Source: Theropithecus gelada
Lineage: Eukaryota > Chordata > Mammalia > Primates > Cercopithecidae
Reading direction: 5' to 3'
Length of the DNA stretch: 64,000 bases
Assembly: GCF_003255815.1 (NCBI RefSeq)
Contig: NC_037674.1
Location: 17,195,615 to 17,259,614, forward strand
Every line of letters starts with the position of its first letter. Position 1 is the first letter of the stretch. This document shows, piece after piece, positions 41,801 through 52,900 of this stretch. The position numbers were made by a program, and so were the translations under genes. A model generated the notes under the pieces. That model had not been told where the DNA came from. It saw only the letters and a list, made by a program, of their open reading frames with translations, and searched no databases.

Positions 41801-44800
41801 TCCTGGGTCCTGTGAGGGTCCGCAGGAGGCCCCTGTGGGCACTGGCACCTTCCGCTTCCACTGCCCAGCCTGCTGGGAGCAGGAGCTGAGTATTCACCTG
41901 CAGGTAGTGTGCCTCGCCCCCTGGAGGTGGGGCCCCCAGAACTTCCTCCCTCCCTCCACACCTCCTCCCAGTACCCTGGCTCAGCACCTCCTCCCAGCCT
42001 GACCTCTGCCCCACTTGGCAGTGTGGGCACGCTGGCAGCATGTGTGGGCCCATGCTGGCCTCCCCTGCTCGTCCCTCCCATACCTCTATGGCTGCCGGTG
42101 GGAGTTTGGTGAGGTCCGTGTGAGGAGCGGAAGCATAAAGATTCTTAGGTCTCCGTCTTTTGTCACCTACAGGATGCCCCCAAGGAGCAACTAAAGGTGC
42201 CACTGAGTGCCCTGCCCTCTGACCAAGTGGTGAGGCTTGTCTTCCCCACGTCCCAGGTACTGGCCTCCCAGGGGAGGAAGCAAGGTGCCTGGACTGGGCT
42301 GGGCCCCAGGCCACAGAGGGACGGGCCTGCTTCCCGCTTCTCTCCGTGGGCCACACCCTGAGCAGGTGCCGGGGGCCAGGCTTTTTGGGGAGTATCCTCT
42401 GAGCATCCCTGCTTCAGGCCTGGCCCCTGTGGAGACAGTGTGGGGGTGGTACGCCTGGGATCAGGGTAAGAGGAGCAGAGCTGGGTGGAGGTGGCCGACC
42501 TTTGTGACGGGGGCCTTCATGGTTTTCAGGACCCCCTGATGAGAGTGGAGCTGAAAAAAGAAGCAGGGTGAGAGGCCTAGCTGGAGACTGGGCAAGGTCC
42601 TGGAAAAGTAACCGGGGCGCAGGGCTGGAGCAGGCCTGGAGGAGTGAGGGGGAGAAACAGCCACCCCTCATCCTCATGCTCTCTGAAGGCACTCAGGCTG
42701 GCGCTCAGCAGGGGGCACGAAGTAACTGGGAGGAGCCTTAGCACCTATGGTCGGAGGGATGAGTGAGTGGCCAGCCCAGTGCCAGGCACCCGGGGAGCAC
42801 TTGATAAATGTTTGGCTGGAAAACGCAGGGAGGTGAGGATGGAAAATGGTAACATGGTTTGGGGCGCAGAGAGGGCAGGAAAACCAAGGGAGAGAAGAGG
42901 GGAAATTGCGCCCTTTTGGGTGGAAGCTGTTATGGCCGGATCTTAAATGATCTTCGTAGAGTTGTCGCCCACCGCCTTGGGAGAGCGGCTTCTCACCTCT
43001 CGGAGACAGAATCATTGGCCCTTTTCTGTCCCTCCCCCTGTCTTTTTTTTTTTTTTTTTGGAGACAGAGTCTCTCTGTTGTCCAGGCTGGAGTGCAACGG
43101 TGTGATATTGGCTCACTGCAACCTCTGCCTCTGGGGTTCAGGCGATTCTCCTGCCTCAGCCTCCCGAGTAGCTGGGATTACAGATGCCCACCACCACACC
43201 TGGTTAATTTTTATATTTTTAGTGGAGACAGGGTTTCCCCATGTTGGCCAGGCTGGTCTTGAACTCCTGGCCTCAAGTTATATGCCTGCCTCAGCCTCCC
43301 AAAGTGCTGGGAGTACAGGCGTGAGCCACTGCACCCGGCATCCACCCTCTTTGTAGTCATTTTTGAACTCCATGGGTGAGGGACAGAGCACGAGACTTGG
43401 GTGGGGGGATCCATGGTGTAGGTCCTTCCTGGGGGCCTATCTGCACCCGGGACCCCAAGCAGCCTCTTATGGCCACAGAATTCTGTGTCCTGCCAGTCTG
43501 CTGCATTCCCAAGCATGTCCACATGGACACACCCTCCCTAGGTGTCAAACTTCAGTCTCGTGACACAGGAGTGGCAGTGAGGGTTGGGGAGAGGAGGGTG
43601 GGCAGTGGGCAGTGCAGGTGAGGCAGGCCCAGCTTTCGATTCTCTGGGGAGGGCTGAGAGCTGTCTCATGTTCTCTTCCCTCCCCTGCCAGACCGAGGGA
43701 GCTGGCCGTGCGACTGGGCTTCAGGCCCTGTGCAGAGGAACAGGCCTTCCTGAGCAGGAGGAAGCAGGTGGTGGCCGCAGCCTTGCGGCAGGCCCTGCAG
43801 CTGGACAGAGACCTGCAGGAGGACGAGGTTTGGGGGCTGGGCTGGATGGGGTGTCCCCGGGCTTGTTCAGTGCTGAACACTGGAGCTGCTTGTCCCTGAT
43901 CTAGACCAGAGTTCGCAGCTGCCTGTCCCCACCCTGCTTCCTCTCGCCTGGCGTTAGGAGGGACTTGGCCCAGGCAGTGTTGCTTGAGGTGCCTGGAGCC
44001 CACACGGGAGCTGCCTCGTAGGGCTGGCTTTCCTACTCTGTTTCCTGGTTCTCAGCCTAGCCTGTCTGAGGAGTGAGACAGATAGCTGGCATGAGGCCTG
44101 TTGGTCCTGGGTTGCCTCAGGAGGTTCATATTAGCCTGGGCCATCTCCTGGGGGAGTGATGACAATTTGGGAAAATTTTAAGGTGGGCCCTGGGTCTTCC
44201 AGAAAGTGAGCATCAGACTCGGGGGCTGAGGGCGAGGAGATGAGGCTCAGAACTTGCCTGGGCCATTTTTTCCTGGAGCCCTTAGGACTGGAGGAGCTGG
44301 GCGCTTACTAAGGCTGTTTCTGGCCCCCAGGGCTGACTCAGAACTGGTCCCAAGACCTGTGATCAGGCCTTAGCTGTGGGCTGGGTGGCCACTTGACCTG
44401 CTACCTCCTCTTCCCTTCTTCCCGTGGCTTGGCCTTCCCCATCCCTAGGGCCTCTGCAGGCCTGGCTGTCTTCTTTTCCAGATCCCAGTGGTAGCTATTA
44501 TGGCCACTGGTGGTGGGATCCGGGCAATGACTTCCCTGTACGGGCAGCTGACCGGCCTGAAGGAGCTGGGCCTCTTGGATTGCGTCTCCTACATTACCGG
44601 GGCCTCGGGCTCCACCTGGTGAGCTGGGGACAGGCTGATGCTGGACCCTGTGGGGCAGGGGGTGCTGGTGCCAGGGTTCTCCTAGGCCTCTGAGCAAACT
44701 AGAAGGGCTGGGAGAATGAACGTGCCAGGGAGAAATGTGCTCCAGGAGACCCTGGGGAGGTCCCTGCCAGGCTGTTGTCCTAGAAAACCCAGGGCACGTG

Positions 44801-47800
44801 AGGTCTAGATGGGGTCCTTCAGTGACAGCCCTCTGGCTTTGGCTTTTCCCAGGGCCTTGGCCAACCTCTATGAGGACCCAGAGTGGTCTCAGAAGGACCT
44901 GGCAGGGCCCACTGAGTTGCTAAAGACCCAGGTGACCAAGAGCAAGCTCGGTGTGCTGGCCCCCAGCCAGCTGCAGCGGTACCGGCAGGAGCTGGCCGAG
45001 CGTGCCCGCCTGGGCTACCCAAGCTGCTTCACCAGCCTGTGGGCCCTCATCAACGAGGCGCTGCTGCACGACGAGGTGCGGGGGCTGCGGCTGGAGGCAG
45101 AGCCAGGGCTGGAGCTGGGGCAGGGCGCTGGACAGCAGGGTGGGAAAGGGCCTGGGCACCCAGGCAGCTGTGGGTTCAGGTTCCACTCGTCTTTCCCCAG
45201 CCCCATGACCACAAGCTCTCAGATCAGCGGGAGGCCCTGAGTCATGGCCAGAACCCTCTGCCCATCTACTGTGCCCTCAACACCAAGGGGCGGAGCCTGT
45301 CCACTTTCGAATTTGGGGGTGAGTGGCCCCAGAGCTGAGATGAGACCTGTGCCCTCGCGGTTGGTGGAGTAAGGGGAGACGGGGCCTGTGTGCAGACGGC
45401 AGATGTCACACCCACCTCTCCTGGGCCAGGTCCTGTGCTTTCTGGAGACTGACACCCTACCAGGGTCCCTTGGGCCTTTGGGAAGGAGGCAGGGGCCTTA
45501 GGTCCCATGCACAAAGCCCAGGCCACAAGGCCTGGGCCTCCTGGTCCTCGGCTGCCCTAAAGCAAAGCCCTGGGTGGGGGTGCAGGTGCCTAAGGGCTCT
45601 GCACCATGAGGCTGAGGGGTGGCCTTCTCACAGAGTGGTGCGAGTTCTCTCCCTATGAGGTCGGCTTTCCCAAGTATGGGGCCTTCATCCCCTCTGAGCT
45701 CTTTGGCTCTGAGTTCTTCATGGGGCAGCTGACGAAGAGGCTCCCTGAGTCCCGCATCTGCTTCTTAGAAGGTGAGGGGTGCTGGGCAGGCTTGGGAAGC
45801 TGGGCCGAGCAGGGAAAATGGGCCCTGAGAGAGAGGGTGGCCCTCGGTCAGAAGAGCTTCCTGGGTCAGGACTGGCCATGGGGAAGGGTTGGGACAGGAG
45901 TCGGGGGCCCTCTTCCCTCACGGCCGCTCTTTCAGGTATCTGGAGCAACCTGTATGCAGCCAACCTCCAGGACAGCTTATACTGGGCCTCAGAGCCCAGC
46001 CAGTTCTGGGACCGCTGGGTCAGGAACCAGGCCAACCTGGGTAGGTGCTCCAGCCCCTTCATAAGGGTGCCAAGAGGCAGCCAGCTGGGGCTGTACCAGG
46101 GGGTGGGGGGTCTCACCTCTTCCCCCTCCAGGGTCACCACCAAGGTGGGGATAAAGATGCAGGAGTCCCCATTCTCCCCCCACACCCCCACCTTGCCTGT
46201 GTAGACAAGGAGCAGGTCCCCCTTCTGAAGATAGAAGAACCACCCTCAACAGCCAGCAGGATAGCTGAGTTTTTCACCGATCTTCTGACACGGCGCCCAC
46301 TGGCCCAGGCCACACACAATTTCCTGCGTGGCCTCCATTTCCACAAAGACTACTTTCAGCATCCTCACTTCTCCACCTGGAAAGGTACCTGCTCCTCTCA
46401 ACAGTCCTCCTGTGGCCACCTGAGCCTTGAGTCCCCAGCTCCAGACACCCCTCCCGGTCCACTCTCGTTCTCCTGCTTTGAGCTCGATTCCCTGGACTGC
46501 TTGGAGCAGGGGTCTTTTTCTCCTTGTCTTGGGGACCCAGGGCCCACCTGCAGGGCTGCGGGGGTGTTAGTTCAGCAGGAGAGCAGGGGCCAGAGGCCAG
46601 AGTCTCTCCTTCCAGCAGGAATCTGGTACCCTTGGTATCCGTGACAATGCTGCTCTCCCCAACCTTCCAGCTACCACTCTGGATGGGCTCCCCAACCAGC
46701 TGACACCCTCGGAGCCCCACCTGTGCCTGCTGGATGTTGGCTACCTCATCAACACCAGCTGTCTGCCCCTCCTGCAGCCCACTCGGGACGTGGACCTCAT
46801 CCTGTCATTGGACTACAACCTCCACGGAGCCTTCCAGGTTGGGGAGGGTGGGCAGGCATGGGAGGTGGTGGGTGGCCCCTGCCCCCTGAAGAGAGGGGCT
46901 TTGGAGTCCAGTGTCTGGTCCAGCTTCCTTTAGGAGCTGTGACAGTGACTGCATGTGACTGGGACACTGGAATCTGTTACTTTGCCACTAGAGGAGCTCA
47001 TTCTCTTCCGGAAGTTGGGAAGCTGTCGAGGTTTTATCTTGTATCTGGGTCCTCTTACTGACCTGCGAGGTGTGGTCCTGGGCCTCCGGGCCCACCTGCC
47101 GAGTCTGCTCTGCCTCCCAGTGTCAGAACTGGAGTGCTGGGAGCAGCCCGGCTCCGTCTAGCCCCAGAGGAGCTGCCACCAAGGCCTGTCAGGTGTGGCG
47201 TTTTTTTCCCAAAGGCTGGCTTCGTAGGCCCCACTGGAGCCCCTGACTTGGCATTTGAGCCCCAGGTCCGTGAATCTTGGTGCATCTCACATCGTCAGCC
47301 CCAGTGTTGAGGACACCAGGGGCCCTGTCCCTCTGAAGCCCCTTCTGCCTGCCCTGCAGCAGCTGCAGCTCCTGGGCCGGTTCTGCCAGGAGCAGGGGAT
47401 CCCGTTCCCGCCCATCTCACCCAGCCCTGAAGAGCAGCTCCAGCCTCGGGAGTGCCACACCTTCTCTGACCCCACCTGCCCCGGAGCCCCTGCGGTGCTG
47501 CACTTCCCTCTTGTCAACGACTCCTTCCGGGAGTACTCGGCCCCTGGTGAGCTGCTGTTCACCTCCCCCTCCTGCTGCCCTAGTCTCCCACACTTCCTGC
47601 GTCCCCTGTGCATCCCCAAACCCACCTTCCCCACGTGTTCCCCCATGCCAGGCTCCACTCTCTCCACAGGGGTCCAGCGGACACCTGAGGAGGCGGCGGC
47701 TGGGGAGGTGAACCTGTCTTCAGTGGACTCTCCCTACCACTACACGAAGGTGACCTATAGCCAGGAGGATGTGGACAAGCTGCTGCGCCTGACACATTAC

Positions 47801-47881
47801 AATGTCTGCAACAACCGGGAGCAGCTGCTGGAGGCCCTGCGCCAGGCAGTGCAGCGGAGGCGGCAGCGCAGGCCCCAGTGA
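38870..47881 (+). CDS. PLA2G4B: PLA2G4B, cytosolic phospholipase A2 beta
   Basis: A group IVB calcium-dependent phospholipase that hydrolyses glycerophospholipids at membranes. Twenty exons total 2346 nt, giving 781 residues, the human length. Residues 1 to about 115 form the C2 domain (LTVRVLKAHRLPSKDL, KVFDQDLVTGDDP with calcium-binding Asp residues). The lipase domain carries the Gly-rich oxyanion segment GGGIRAM (303-309), the nucleophile S335 in GASGS, and D615 in LLDVGY, the expected Ser-Asp dyad. The C terminus is Arg-rich (QRRRQRR). The protein also belongs to the JMJD7 read-through transcript. One intron (40846-40986) has a GC donor. No break was seen. Confidence 0.94.
39722..39910 (+). 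mobile_element. MIR, + strand
   Basis: 'aaatctggagccagcctgcc', 'tgcctcagtttcctcgtgga' and 'tgagttaatgtatgcaaagcc' match MIR; in PLA2G4B intron 1. The rest of that intron (38879-40100) shows nothing else recognisable. Confidence 0.8.
40101..47881 (+). other. PLA2G4B: PLA2G4B exons 2-20
   Basis: Exons: 40101-40173, 40466-40602, 40714-40845 (GC donor), 40987-41027, 41163-41205, 41449-41503, 41773-41903, 42173-42256, 42530-42567, 43692-43827, 44482-44618, 44853-45075, 45201-45318, 45634-45771, 45936-46040, 46205-46384, 46671-46837, 47360-47546, 47670-47881 (stop TGA 47879-47881). All junctions keep phase. C2 domain: exons at 40101-40987; catalytic Ser exon: 44482; catalytic Asp exon: 46671. The 1.1-kb intron 42568-43691 carries an Alu. 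The intron 46838-47359 shows no repeat I recognise. Confidence 0.92.
43041..43339 (-). mobile_element. Alu, minus strand
   Basis: T-run then 'ggagacagagtctctctgttg' to 'gtgagccactgcacccggc'; in PLA2G4B intron 42568-43691. Confidence 0.92.
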
Positions 47882-48652
47882 TGGCCTGGCCCTGCCACCC
47901 TGACTCTCATTCATTCCCTGGCTGCTGAGTTGCAGGTGGGAACTGTCACCACCCAGTGCTTCAGAGCCGCTGGGGCTCAGGTGACCCTGTCCCAGGGTCC
48001 ATGCTGAGGGCTGGGAGCTCCCTGGGGCCTCAGCAGTTTGCAGGGGGGGTAAGGAGGCCGAGCCCATTTGTGTATCACCCAAAACCCCATGGCCCATGTC
48101 TGTTTTCCCTTCTGCGCTACTTTGAGTAGTTGGACAAGGTGAGATGGAACAATTGATACATTACAGACTCATACACATGTGAGGCGCTATCTGAGACCAG
48201 CTGTTATTACTGCGGAGAAGGGCCATGTCATTCTAGGCTTTTGGCTGTACGTGGCAAGGGCTGGTACAGAGCTCGCTCGTCGGCGTGGGCTTCCTCCGAA
48301 GAGTAGATTCTCTGCACACGTCCACATCCACCTGTGCTCAGTCACCCCTCCAAGCAAGGAGGCGGCCACGTGGGCCTGGGGTAGCCCTGGCCTTGCCCAC
48401 CTGCTCTGCTGGAACACGTCTTCTCTTCACGCAGACAGGAGTGCAGGGGGAGGCCAGGCAATGGCTGTTTCCTGCCACATGGTGGGAGCCATCTCATAAC
48501 AAGGAACTGTCTATTCCAGAAGCTGGGCCTGGGGAACTGGGTTGAAGCAGCCACGGGAAAGAGCCCTTTTGCCTGTGGCTGGGTCTCATTCTGGTCCCCT
48601 AGACGCGTCCTCGCTTGTGGCCCTGAAGTTTGGTGTTGCCCTGGGGTTCACC
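47882..48652. other. Tail-to-tail 3'UTR region shared by PLA2G4B and SPTBN5
   Basis: Only 771 bp separate the two convergent stop codons, so both 3'UTRs must end, and may overlap, here. I see no AATAAA or ATTAAA on either strand in this interval, so both genes probably use variant poly(A) signals or read further into each other. No ORF or repeat of note is present. Confidence 0.55.
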
Positions 48653-49955
48653 TCAGGGATCAGACCTGTTGGGAAAACAGAGTGAATTTAGTAGGGTATG
48701 GCCACCCCAGAATCTTCTCCAAACACTGGCGCCCTGCCCTCCCCTGGACCAGCCAGCCTCCTAGAGTAAGCGTGGGAGTGGATTCCAGAGCTGACAGGCG
48801 CTGCAGCAGCTGTGGGTAAGGGGGTGGAAATTGCCTCGACTCTCATAACCCAACTCTACGTGTGTCAGCTGGTCTAGCGACCCCAGCCCTGGGCTAGAGA
48901 CAGCAGAAGAAATGGCTGTCCTGGTAGCCTCAGGAGCCACCGTGTCCAGGACAAGGCCTGTCTCATCAGCAACACATCATCTAAATCATATATTGGGCCC
49001 TGCAGGACTGGGAGCAGATGGTTACACTGGAGACCACAGCTGTGGCTGGCACCGCTTGTGGTATGAGCCCTCCAGGCACACAGCTGTATATGCATGTGCA
49101 TGTCTAGGCTCATCCTGCCATGGGGCCCATGCACGGAGGATGTGCCTGTCTCCAGTGCCTCCTCCATTTTCACCTAACCCCAGGTGTCCCCTCCCCGCTG
49201 AGAGCCTGAAGCCCTCTGGTTTGGAGGGGAAGGAGATGTGGGTGAGGGGGTTGAGCATCGAAATGATGCTGGGATCTACAAGGAGGGACCGAGGAGCCAG
49301 GTAAGAGCCACCTGCGCTATACATCACTTTCGCATCTCCTCCCTCGCCTGCAGTCCAGGACATAGTGGCCCTCTCCATTGCCGGGGAGTGGGGATTGGGG
49401 AAAGCAGGGGAGGACCAGCTAGAGAATGGGTTGGAACAAGGGTGGGGCAGGGTCTGGCCATCCTGCCAACGTGCTGTGCCTTGGAGAGCAGAGAGGAGGG
49501 AGGAAAGTGAGGAGGGCCTGGGCCCCCGGGAAACAAACCCAGGCAGGCTCTCAGCACCAGGCAGAGGGAAACCTGGCTGCCCCTCCTCCAAGCAGCCAAG
49601 CAGGAGGGGCACAGGGAGCCCACACTGTGGAGGGCATGGAGTGAGCCCTGGGAGGGGAGTGCTGTTGAGTCTGGAAATCTGGGCCTTGTGGCCTGGATTC
49701 CTCTCAGCTGAGAGTGGGCAGGGGCAGCTGAGTGTTCAGTAGTATTTCCCCACAGCCCAACAGAGAGTCTGAGGCCCAGAATATCAGGCTTCAGAGGGCA
49801 GCACCTGCCAGCCACTGAAGCCCAGGGCTCCCCGCCCTGCTCCCCCCGCCCAGGTGTGTCCCACCTGAGTAGATGTCCAGGCCGGGCATCCTTGGTCGCG
49901 CACTCATTCGGAGAGCTGACAGGTTTGGCTTTCAGTTCCGGGCTCAGACTCTGGG
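48653..49955 (-). other. SPTBN5: SPTBN5 last two coding exons (C-terminal tail)
   Basis: Exon 49865-49955 encodes a short Ser/Pro/Lys tail (QSLSPELKAKPVSSPNE). The final coding piece, 48653-48665, has 13 nt and supplies the last Arg base plus S-D-P and the stop, after a strong acceptor with 'ctctgttttcccaacag'. The rest of that exon, below 48653, is 3'UTR. The two exons are separated by a 1.2-kb intron (48666-49864) in which I see no recognisable repeat or gene. Confidence 0.85.
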
Positions 49956-52900
49956 CTGCAGAACAAGGGAATAACCACTGTTAGCCCGGCCCAGACCATC
50001 TGCAGGCGCCAAGTCTGGCTGCTCCTTCCTCCAGCTTCTGGAGGCTCAGCACAGCCTTGGGCAGCCTAGCCATGCCAGGCCCTTCCCACATGGGGGTGCG
50101 GGGTGCGCTGAGCACTCGTGGGCAGGTTTTCCCCCCATGCGTCCTGCCTCTTAGAAAACTCCTCACAGGTGAGTTAAGAAGGGCTGAGCCTTTCTTAGGA
50201 GGTGGGGGATTCTGGAATGCCGAACAACTCAAGAGCCCTTTGGGCTTCTGGAAAGACAGACTCGAGAGGAGAGTCCAGGGGAACCAGAGACAGAGCTAGG
50301 ATCCCAGACACATTCCCTGAACACACTGTGTCCACATGGAGCCTCGGCAGAGCACGCTGACCATGAAAGAAAGTGGTCCAAGGGGTTGTCTATATATTCC
50401 TCCAAGTAGAACCTGGCTTGCTTCCTGTCTGCAAAACAACTCAAGAGTGGTGACATTCAAAGTTGTCTGAGGACTAGAAGGTTAAAGAAGCCCCCAGGTC
50501 AGACAGAACAGAGCCTGGAAAGCCCCTGGAGGAACAGTCCATGAGGATCTTGGCAGGAAGGGCTTGGGGCAGTCTCAGAATGGCCAACTCCAAAAGGGGC
50601 AGAACAGGACCAGGACACAGCTTGGGGGTCAAAACTGGCCCCATCTCTGCTGCTAATTAGCTGTGTGATGTTGGGTAGGTTGCTTAACCTCTCTGGAACC
50701 TAAATTCTTTGAGAAAAAACAGTAAGTCCAACTTACCTCTCAGGGGTTAGAGATGCTAACTGTGAAACCTGAGGATGCATAAAACGCTAGGGGCCCAGGG
50801 AGTCAGCCGCCCTCCCCGCATCCTTCCCCTGAAGCCCACCTGCAGTGCTGCCCAGGGCTCGCCACCAGCTCTCAGCCTGCTCTTCGGACGGTGCTGCAAA
50901 CAGGATCTCTTCCCCACTGGTCAGCCTGGCACCCACAGAGACAGGTCAAACTCTCCACTGTCCCTTGGGGGTCCCGCACGCTTCCAGCCCCCACTGAGCC
51001 AGGTGGCTGCTGGGGGCCATGCCGGAGTCCATGTCTCTCCCCTCACCTTAAGGAGAATGTGTGTTTCCTGCCGTGGCGGCCCTGCAGCCTCTCACACCGG
51101 GCTCCCGTGAGGTCAAGGAGGGCCAGACAAGCTACTTTCTGAGGAGAGATGAGAGGCAGGGGTTACTGCGGCCATCTCAGCTTTTCCCTGTGTGGTCCCT
51201 CCGTCCTGGGGCCCCTCTGCCTTGTCTCCCAGCACCCTGATGTCTGCATCTCCCCCACCCCGCCTGGTACCTCCTCTGCCATCCTCTCATCCAGGAACAG
51301 GCTCAGGGAGTTGCCCTGCAAGGTCCCATGGCAGCTGTCCCAGGAGCTCGAGCTGGGCTGTGGAGGGGAGGCGGGAAGGCCACATGAGCCATGTGCAGAA
51401 GGGAAGTTGGAGCTAGGGCCTGCCCGTGCCTCGCCGTGTGTGTGGAGCCTCCCAGGAAAAGCAATGGATTGGACCAAAGTCCCTATGGGGAAAGGGAAGC
51501 CACAGAGGGGCTCTGAGAGGGGAAACGAAGCAGAAGGGGTAGAGCAGGCCGGGAGGAGGAATCCCAGCACCTCCAGGGTGGGGGCGGATGCTGGGAAGGG
51601 CCCCAAGGAGAAAACTGCCTGGATAGCATGGTGGGGGGTGGCATCTGCCCAAGGTCACAGGGCAAGGGTGCCAGGCCCAGATGGCTCTTCCCAGCCCCTC
51701 AAGTTTTACTGCAAGTGGGGGCTGCCTGGAGAAGGAATCTCCAGGCACTTACCTGCCTCCCGCCAGGCAGCAGGTGCTGCTTGAACTCCAAAGACCCCTC
51801 CATGGTGGGGGCACCCTTTGAATCCTGAAAATGCAAGATGGGGCCCGGAAATGTCAGGACCAGCACCCTCAGGAAGGTGGGTGAGGCACCCACTGCCCCC
51901 ACTGTCTTTATTCCTCCCACCCAAGTACTAACCAGGCCCGACCCTGCTTAGCTTCCAAGATCAGATGAGATCGGGCATGTTCAGGGTGGCATGGCTGTAG
52001 AGAGCCCTCCTTATTCCTAATGACCTTCAGCTCCTGGGCCCAGGGCTCCCAGCACTGGCTCCAGGGTGTGGGCCCTCACCCCCACAGCCCCAGCCCCACT
52101 GCATACTCCAGGGAGACCAACGTTGGGGGTGCCTGCAGCCCCAGGGGGACACCTGCCTGGGGGCCCCTCGTCTCAGCCAGCTGCGCTCCTGGCCCCCGGT
52201 GTCCAGAGGGCCTCCACTGAAAGGACGTCAGCGAGCTGCCGGCTCTCCCAGGTTTCAGCTCCTGTGGCTGCAGCAGGAGCTCCTGTTCCATCTTGGGGAG
52301 TGTGGCAAGATGGGCAAGGTGAGCCAGGTCAGGTAGCCCAGCCATGCCTCGGGCTCCCGTCTACCTCCCCCTCCGCCATCCCTCCCGGTCAGAGGGGGCC
52401 TGCCTCCCCCTCACTAGCTTTCAGCTTTGGCTCTGGAGGCTCGCACCCAGTCCACCATGGTGCCTCTCCCACCACCGCAGCTGGCCAGGGAAAGGAGTGG
52501 GTGAGGTAGGGTGAGGGCTCAGTGCCCTGGAGACCCTGACTTGCAGGCTGAGAGGGACTGTTCCCCCACCAGCCCTCAGCCCCTAGCTGAGGCACTCTTC
52601 ACCTCTGTCTTCTGCATTTGGGCAAACTTCTCTTCCTGGGCTGCCAGCAGCTTTTCTAAGTCCTGGTGTCTGTGTAGCAGCAACTCCACATCTGACACTG
52701 AGTGCTGGGAAGAAGCACGTTCGGGTGAGGCCCAGCTCGGGGGCCAGAGCCTGGTAGCCAGCGAAGGGGCAGGACCCCTACTCACCCCATAGTCGGGCTT
52801 CAGCAGGAGGCCTTCCCGGCAGGCCAGCCAGGCCTCAGCCTGCTCCAGCCTCTGCCGAAGCTTCTGCAGACCCCAGCTCTCGGCACAGCGTTGCCGGCGC

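Larger units (their letters stand above)
27539..47881 (+). other. JMJD7-PLA2G4B: JMJD7-PLA2G4B read-through transcription unit
   Basis: A naturally occurring read-through gene is known in human, with a 1012-residue fusion. Here JMJD7 exon 6 ends at 36491 on a complete codon (E-K) and PLA2G4B exon 2 starts at 40101 on a complete codon (A-E-V). Joining them skips JMJD7 exons 7-8 and the PLA2G4B start exon and gives 3039 nt, exactly 1012 residues. The fusion would lack the distal iron ligand H277, so its JmjC part should be inactive while the phospholipase part is whole. Use in this species is inferred. Confidence 0.75.

Noticed and set aside
49324..49815. 163-codon minus-strand open frame next to an SPTBN5 exon
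   Set aside because: It is intron read-through after exon 49865-49955; splicing to 48665 gives the expected S-D-P end instead.
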